In this document: positions 59,451 through 64,000 of the stretch, one piece after another
Layout: each line of letters begins with the position of its first letter
Position numbering within the stretch: the first letter of the stretch is position 1
The notes under the pieces: model-generated
What the model was told of the DNA's origin: nothing
The model's input: only the letters and a program-made list of their open reading frames with translations
Database searches by the model: none
Made by a program: the position numbers and the translations under genes
Source: Bog-950 sp046329515
Lineage (GTDB): Bacteria > Bacteroidota > Bacteroidia > Chitinophagales > LD1
Assembly (NCBI GenBank): GCA_046329515.1
Contig: JAXLUM010000002.1
Span: forward strand, 62,001-126,000
DNA length: 64,000 nt
Direction of reading: 5' to 3'

Positions 59451-60149
59451 TTAAAAACTCAGCAACTTAAACTCAGCACGGCGATTTTCACTTTGCTGCT
59501 CAGTAGTACAGCCGGGGCTGACTTTACAATTACACCCATTAGCAGGGCGTTCGTTACCGTAACTTTTTACAATAACCCGTTTCAGGTCTCCGCCACGGTC
59601 CATCAAAAACTCATTAATAGCATCCATACGCTGTAAGGATAAACCGGCGCTTTCCGTACAATCGCTATGCACGCTAATTTCAAGCTGCAGTGTAGGATAT
59701 TGCTTCAACATCACAATTACATTATTCAGCGTAGCCGTATCTTCCATACTAACCATGGCGCTTTTTGCATTAAAATACAGGTTAGGTAAAAAGGAGTAAT
59801 CACTTCGTTTCACCTTTTCCAGTTCTACTTCTATAGCTTGTGCCGTATTAAAATCGCGCTCAGTAATTATAAACGAATAAACAAGGTAACCCACACTGCT
59901 GCCCTTACTATCCTTACTAACCGTAATGCGGTAACGGCTTGTTTTAGTTACCGGAAAAAGCACCAGACCGCTATCGTTACTATAGGCAGCGCTTATTTGG
60001 TTGGCCACTAAATCTTCAATCTTAATTTCGGCATTAACTATAGGCTGGCGATTGCGCTTATCCATTACTTTAAGAGCAATGATTTTATTATCCAGTGCGT
60101 GCACTGTAATACTGCAAAGCGCAAAAAAAAGCAGCGCTGCTAAACGCAT
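59451..60149 (-). CDS. OmpA-like C-terminal domain protein
   Basis: The 232-residue protein has a signal peptide (LAALLFFALCSITVHA). A beta-rich domain (KVMDKRNRQPIVNAEIKIED) follows, then an OmpA-like peptidoglycan-binding domain: YFNAKSAMVSMEDTATLNNV, LQLEISVHSDCTESAGLSLQ and GNERPANGCN. The domain keeps the LQRMDAI and YGNERP core but has unusual cysteines. It probably links the outer membrane and cell wall. Its neighbour is a protein-repair gene, but no functional tie is evident. Confidence 0.8.
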   Translation of the reverse strand: MRLAALLFFALCSITVHALDNKIIALKVMDKRNRQPIVNAEIKIEDLVANQISAAYSNDSGLVLFPVTKTSRYRITVSKDSKGSSVGYLVYSFIITERDFNTAQAIEVELEKVKRSDYSFLPNLYFNAKSAMVSMEDTATLNNVIVMLKQYPTLQLEISVHSDCTESAGLSLQRMDAINEFLMDRGGDLKRVIVKSYGNERPANGCNCKVSPGCTTEQQSENRRAEFKLLSF

Positions 60150-60167
60150 AATAGTAGGGTTCTTAAA

Positions 60168-60833
60168 TTAAAATACCTTGCCTTTCAGCATGGGCACAAA
60201 CGCAAACTTCCCGAAAACTTCCTCGGTGTACTGCCCCTGGCCATGTTTAGTAATGCGTATCATATCACAATCTGTTTCGGTTCCAAAAGGCATTACCAAT
60301 GTACCTTCTACGGCTAATTGCGTAAGAAGTTTCTTCGGCAGTTCAGGTATAGCTGCAGTAATTATTATTTTATCATAAGGGGCAAAGGTAGGCAGCCCCT
60401 CAAAGCCATCACCAAAAAAGCATTTTACAGCCGTATAGCCCATGCTTTCCAAAAGCGGGCGCGTGCGTTCATACAGTTTTTTGTGGCGTTCAATGGTATA
60501 AACCTTTGCGCCAAGTTCAGCCAGCACCGCTGCCTGGTAACCGCTGCCGGTACCTATCTCTAAAACCTTTTGCTTCGGTTGTATCTGCAGCAATTCACTT
60601 TGGTAGGCCACCGTATAGGGTTGCGAAATAGTTTGCCCCTCCCCTATCGGAAAAGCCTTATCCTCGTACGCATGTGTTTCAAAAAAAATCGAATCCTGCC
60701 CGAAAAATAAATGGCGAGCCACGCTTTCAATAGCGCGTAAAACATTACTATCCTTAATGCCTTTGTTCTTTAAGGTGTTGGCCAACTCTTTTCTAAGGCC
60801 CTTATGGCGGTATGTATCCTGCCGTTGTTCCAT
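60168..60833 (-). CDS. pcm: protein-L-isoaspartate O-methyltransferase
   Basis: From the ATG at 60833 the product has 221 residues. ESVARHLFF, then the QTISQPYTVAYQ substrate loop and the SAM-binding EIGTGSGYQAAVLAELG, all as in PCMT enzymes. It methylates L-isoaspartyl residues in damaged proteins so that they revert to aspartate. An alternative start four codons upstream (60845) is possible. It is 18 bp from the OmpA-like gene on the same strand, so they may be co-transcribed. Confidence 0.92.
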   Translation of the reverse strand: MEQRQDTYRHKGLRKELANTLKNKGIKDSNVLRAIESVARHLFFGQDSIFFETHAYEDKAFPIGEGQTISQPYTVAYQSELLQIQPKQKVLEIGTGSGYQAAVLAELGAKVYTIERHKKLYERTRPLLESMGYTAVKCFFGDGFEGLPTFAPYDKIIITAAIPELPKKLLTQLAVEGTLVMPFGTETDCDMIRITKHGQGQYTEEVFGKFAFVPMLKGKVF

Positions 60834-60936
60834 CTGGTATAACACTTCACCAAATCAACAGCAAAATTACGTACTATCCCTGTAAGCTTGCCCACACATT
60901 TTGTCAGTAGACAAGTAAATTATACAGCTTTGAAGG

Positions 60937-61668
60937 TTAAAGCTTTACAATTTTCATCTTTCTATTAAAATCACCAACACTCATCTGCATAAAGTAAACA
61001 CCCGCAGCTAAATCATTTAAAGGTATCATTGCTTTACTATCGGCTATCTCTACTATGTATTCCTTTACCTTCTGCCCTTCATAATTGCAAATCTCAAAAG
61101 AGCCAAAACTTTGTAACGGCAGGGTAAATTCAACATGCAAAATATCGTTTACCGGATTGGGGAAAGCTACAAAAATCCCGTCAAGTAACGTTTCTACATT
61201 ATCAAAGGTTTTAGGGAACCGTTGAACACACTCTTTCCGCATAGAGGCATCCATATATAACACCTCAATACTGTCTTTTCTATCGGTTTGTGTTAACAAA
61301 CCGGTTGTAAAACTAGTGTCTGAGTAAATAGTGGTAATTGCAAACAAATAATTACTAGAGCTTGAATTTAACTGGTTCGTTAGCTTTAAGCTATCACCGG
61401 GGTATATATATATTGAAATATATGAATGATCGAATGTGCAAGAATGCACCTGCACAAAACTTCTTCCCATCCAACCGCTATAACTGGATTGTGTACTCCA
61501 TATTACATGGGCTACCGGACCCAAATCGCAGAAATGGTCTTTTATAACGCAGCTGTCATTTACATAAAGTTTATAAGTGTTATAATCGCCGGGCGGGCAG
61601 CCACCACCAATTGTCTTAATTGGTGCAAGAAAAAGCAAAAGGCTAAACAATAAAAGTAGTACCTTCAT
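60937..61668 (-). CDS. small secreted protein with T9SS type A sorting domain
   Basis: The 243-residue product has a signal peptide (LLLLFSLLLFLAPIKTIGGG) and no recognised globular domain in the first 150 residues, though two short motifs (CPPGDYNTY and FTTGLLTQ) could be in beta strands. The last about 75 residues form a type A sorting domain (FVAFPNPVNDILHVEFTLPL, ending in GVYFMQMSVGDFNRKMKIV). It is probably exported by type IX secretion. Flanked by repeat DNA at its start. Confidence 0.75.
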   Translation of the reverse strand: MKVLLLLFSLLLFLAPIKTIGGGCPPGDYNTYKLYVNDSCVIKDHFCDLGPVAHVIWSTQSSYSGWMGRSFVQVHSCTFDHSYISIYIYPGDSLKLTNQLNSSSSNYLFAITTIYSDTSFTTGLLTQTDRKDSIEVLYMDASMRKECVQRFPKTFDNVETLLDGIFVAFPNPVNDILHVEFTLPLQSFGSFEICNYEGQKVKEYIVEIADSKAMIPLNDLAAGVYFMQMSVGDFNRKMKIVKL

Positions 61669-61756
61669 AGTATAGGTTTTCCCTTAAACGCATAATATGT
61701 TTTTTATTTTATGAAATGAGCCTGTAATAGCTCACTTACCACAGCAAGTAGCCCGT

Positions 61757-61925
61757 CTACACCGCGGCGTCCAGCCAAAGCGTGAGCCGGCGCAGCCACG
61801 TACCATCACCCACTCTCTTGTATTCGCGTGCAGCCCGTCTGTTTCTCGCGGAGCGTTTAGAAACAGACAATTTCTTTTGCCTGTCCCGCCTTGGGCGGGG
61901 GTTACTTTCTTTTAAAAGAAAGTAA
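61757..61925 (+). repeat. structured repeat family 2, copy 5 (variant arms)
   Basis: Starts CTACACCGCGGCGTCCAGCC. The hairpin arms are GTCTGTTTCT (61837-61846) and AGAAACAGAC (61859-61868) with loop CGCGGAGCGTTT, the same variant as at 55307. A CCCGCC/GGGCGGG hairpin and a 24-bp palindrome (61902-61925) end it. Further right, at about 61975-62030, a decayed family-3-like stretch may lie. Confidence 0.85.
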
Positions 61926-62101
61926 TAAAACAACAGTTTCATCAATTCTACTCCTCTTCTAATTATGTAAACAGGTCCTTCCCTTTTGTTAAGATGTGAT
62001 ATCCGAATGCTGAATGCGGACAGGGCTAGATAACACTTTAACCTCCCCATTACCGCTAATTCCCTCTTTTCTTAAATTCACCCCTTCAAATTGATTTACA
62101 A

Positions 62102-63520
62102 ATGGGAGATATTAAATTCGGAACAGACGGCTGGCGCGGAATAATCGCCAAAGATTTTACAGTAGATAATGTTAAACGTGTTGCCAAAGCCACTGCCGAT
62201 TGGGCAAAAGCGCAGGATAAAGAAGCAAAAATTGTTGTTGGGTACGACTGCCGCTTTGGTGGCTACCTGTTTGCCCAAACGGCCATAAATGTATTTTGTA
62301 CTGAAGGTATAAAAGTGTATTTCGACGAACACTTTGTATCAACGCCTATGGTTTCTTTAGGCGCACTAAAACTGGGTGCCGAACTGGGTGTAATTTTTAC
62401 AGCCAGCCATAATCCGCCATCTTACAACGGTTACAAACTAAAATCAAAACACGGCGGACCGCTTATTCAAAAATACATTACAGAAATTGAAGGTATGATT
62501 CCTGCCACGCACAACGCGCCCGAGGAATCAGTGAAATATTGGGAAGAAAAAGGCCTATTGGAAATTGTAGACCTTGAAACCATGTATTACAACCACGTTG
62601 CCGAACATTTTGATTTGGAAACCATGAACGGCAATATGGAATTGGTGGTGGCATATGATGCTATGTATGGTGCCGGCCAAAGCGTGTTTCCGCGCATAAT
62701 GCCGCAGGCTGATTTATTGCATTGCGAATACAACCCATCTTTCTACGGACAGGCGCCTGAACCTATCAGCAAAAACCTGAAGGAACTGGAAAACTACCTG
62801 CGCGAAATGAAACACATTGACCTTGCTATTGCTACCGATGGCGATGCTGACCGCATTGGCCTTTATGATGGCAAAGGCAAGTTTATTGATGCCCACCATA
62901 TTATACTGTTGCTCATTCATATTCTGCACAAATACCAGGAAATGACCGGCAAGGTGGTTGTGGCCTTCTCTGTTTCAAACAAGGTGAAGAAAATGTGCGA
63001 ACAGTACGGCCTGGAATGCCAGGTAACAAAAATCGGCTTTAAATACATCTGCGAAATAATGCAGAATGAAGATGTGCTGGTGGGTGGCGAAGAAAGCGGC
63101 GGTATTGCGGTTAAAGGCCATATACCTGAGCGCGATGGCATTTGGGATGGACTGGTTATTGTAAATCACTTAGTGCAAAACGGCCAAACCCTGCAGGAAC
63201 TTATTGATGAAGTATATGCCGTGGTTGGTGTATTTAGTTACAACCGTTTAGACCTTCACTTAAAAGAAGAAGAGAAGCTAAGCATAATTGAAAAGTGCAA
63301 GTCAGGTGCTTATACCAACTTTGGCGGCATTAACATCAGTAAGGTTGAAGACCTTGATGGTTACAAGTTTTACCTTGACGAAGAAGAAACCGTAATGATA
63401 CGCGCCAGCGGAACCGAGCCTTTGCTTCGCGTTTATGTTGAAGCCAGCAGCGAAGGCCGCGTAAACGTAATAATGGAAAAAGTGCGCGAAACCTTAGTAG
63501 GTGCAGTAGCTGCTCATTAA
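62102..63520 (+). CDS. phosphoglucomutase/phosphomannomutase family protein
   Basis: The 472-residue enzyme has all four hexose-phosphate mutase motifs: the phosphoserine loop TASHNP (residues 100-105), the metal loop DGDADR (about 241-246), the sugar loop GGEESGG (about 328-334), and the phosphate loop RASGTEP (near 438-444). It interconverts hexose 1- and 6-phosphates (glucose and/or mannose) for glycolysis and polysaccharide precursors; which sugar is not clear. The gene is followed at once by a DUF2279 gene whose ATG overlaps its TAA by one base. Confidence 0.92.
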   Translation: MGDIKFGTDGWRGIIAKDFTVDNVKRVAKATADWAKAQDKEAKIVVGYDCRFGGYLFAQTAINVFCTEGIKVYFDEHFVSTPMVSLGALKLGAELGVIFTASHNPPSYNGYKLKSKHGGPLIQKYITEIEGMIPATHNAPEESVKYWEEKGLLEIVDLETMYYNHVAEHFDLETMNGNMELVVAYDAMYGAGQSVFPRIMPQADLLHCEYNPSFYGQAPEPISKNLKELENYLREMKHIDLAIATDGDADRIGLYDGKGKFIDAHHIILLLIHILHKYQEMTGKVVVAFSVSNKVKKMCEQYGLECQVTKIGFKYICEIMQNEDVLVGGEESGGIAVKGHIPERDGIWDGLVIVNHLVQNGQTLQELIDEVYAVVGVFSYNRLDLHLKEEEKLSIIEKCKSGAYTNFGGINISKVEDLDGYKFYLDEEETVMIRASGTEPLLRVYVEASSEGRVNVIMEKVRETLVGAVAAH

Positions 63521-64000
63521 TGCAAGTCCAAAAGCCCAAAGCATATCATCCTTCGCCCTTAAAGGCATTTTCCTTTAAGCGGCCATGGTTAAGTTTGGCT
63601 TTTACAGTATTATTTATTATAATAAGTTTTCCCCGCGTTTTTGCTGAAGCAGAAGAATGTGAAGTTGTTACCCCGGATACGGTGGCAACAGCAAACCCGT
63701 ATCAGCAAGCGCTTTTGCAAGGCGATGCCCAATACCGCCAGCAATGGCTGGTACCTTCGGCAACCCTCAATAAAAAGCGTTTAACGGGCGTGGCTGTAGG
63801 TGGCATTGGCGGCTACACCGCTATAATGACCGGCGTTGGTTTTGTGTGGTATGGAAAACAGCCCCTTGGCAAATTCCATTGGTTTAACGATGCCAAGGAG
63901 TGGTATCAGATTGATAAAACGGGCCATTTTTTTGCCCCTTATTTCGTTACCTGTTGGAGCTACAATATGCTGCGCTGGAGCGGCATGAAAAATACACCCG
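63520..64000 (+). CDS. DUF2279 family exported protein (5' part; runs off the window)
   Basis: From ATG 63520 about 160 residues are seen and the frame is open to the edge. A signal anchor (LSLAFTVLFIIISFPRVFAE) is followed by YQQALLQGDAQYRQQW and the DUF2279-type segment KFHWFNDAKEWYQIDKTGHF, then APYFVTCWSYNMLRWSGMK. DUF2279 proteins are membrane- or envelope-associated and uncharacterised. The start overlaps the mutase stop, so it is probably translated with it. Confidence 0.8.
   Translation, partial: MQVQKPKAYHPSPLKAFSFKRPWLSLAFTVLFIIISFPRVFAEAEECEVVTPDTVATANPYQQALLQGDAQYRQQWLVPSATLNKKRLTGVAVGGIGGYTAIMTGVGFVWYGKQPLGKFHWFNDAKEWYQIDKTGHFFAPYFVTCWSYNMLRWSGMKNTP

Noticed and set aside
53227..61925. 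Integron attC sites or IS ends
   Set aside because: The hairpins are not flanked by the attC core motifs, no integrase or transposase is present, and copies do not bracket gene cassettes in a consistent way.

Overview
The window looks like chromosomal DNA of a member of the phylum Bacteroidota, probably from the Chitinophagia/Sphingobacteriia side. Several secreted proteins end in type A type-IX-secretion sorting domains (VYPNP core plus a GxYxxxI-type ending). A PorD/DUF4835 secretion gene sits beside coaB. The clearest promoters follow the Bacteroidota pattern TTTG-N20-TAnnTTTG. The families present (DUF6132, DUF4835, HutH, the CHEDW...C..C N-terminal domain, SprB-type repeats) are those of this phylum. 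There is no rRNA operon, no tRNA that I can see, no CRISPR array and no intact transposase or integrase.

Layout. 0-4 kb: a partial ELWxSDGT-repeat surface protein, a lipoprotein, a TSUP transporter and an SRPBCC protein. 4-7.6 kb: an early-region phage remnant with an S24-type repressor, a divergent promoter with TTTAC/GTAAA operators and six small early or replication genes. 7.6-20.4 kb: assorted chromosomal genes (flippase, glycosyltransferase, ArsR/AHSA1 pair, DinB) and a compact Crp-rhodanese-thioredoxin-OsmC sulfur-stress operon. The block from about 10.2 to 19.7 kb is bracketed by pieces of terminase genes (TerL C-terminus on the left, TerS-like gene on the right) and by broken host genes. 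20.5-34.4 kb: housekeeping genes (rpsF-rpsR-rplI, mnmE, hisS, hutH) mixed with secreted proteins, among them a PPAD-like arginine deiminase. 34.4-36 kb: porD and coaB. 36-44 kb: a GlxA-type regulator and a stress or small-molecule cluster (DinB, three SRPBCC/AHSA1-containing genes, two VOC proteins, ArsR, MATE), then a CDP-alcohol phosphatidyltransferase and an M42 peptidase. 44-53 kb: two tandem, about 1,470-residue FG-GAP/SprB secreted paralogues. 53-62 kb: a repeat-rich zone with secreted proteins and the bamD-rpoZ-coaC operon. 62-64 kb: a phosphoglucomutase-family enzyme and the start of a DUF2279 protein.

Three things stand out. First, the usual Bacteroidota operon bamD-rpoZ-coaBC-porD is split inside coaBC: bamD-rpoZ-coaC lie at 55.6-57.7 kb and coaB-porD at 34.4-36.0 kb, with about 19.5 kb between two intact half-genes. 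Second, two unlinked ArsR/AHSA1 modules carry different palindromic operators in the same geometry: two boxes 26 bp apart flanking the -7 element. Third, intergenic DNA holds several families of structured repeats whose hairpin arms differ between copies in a compensated way, which suggests selection on the folded form. None of these is proven from sequence alone. I do not see an obviously new defence or mobile system.
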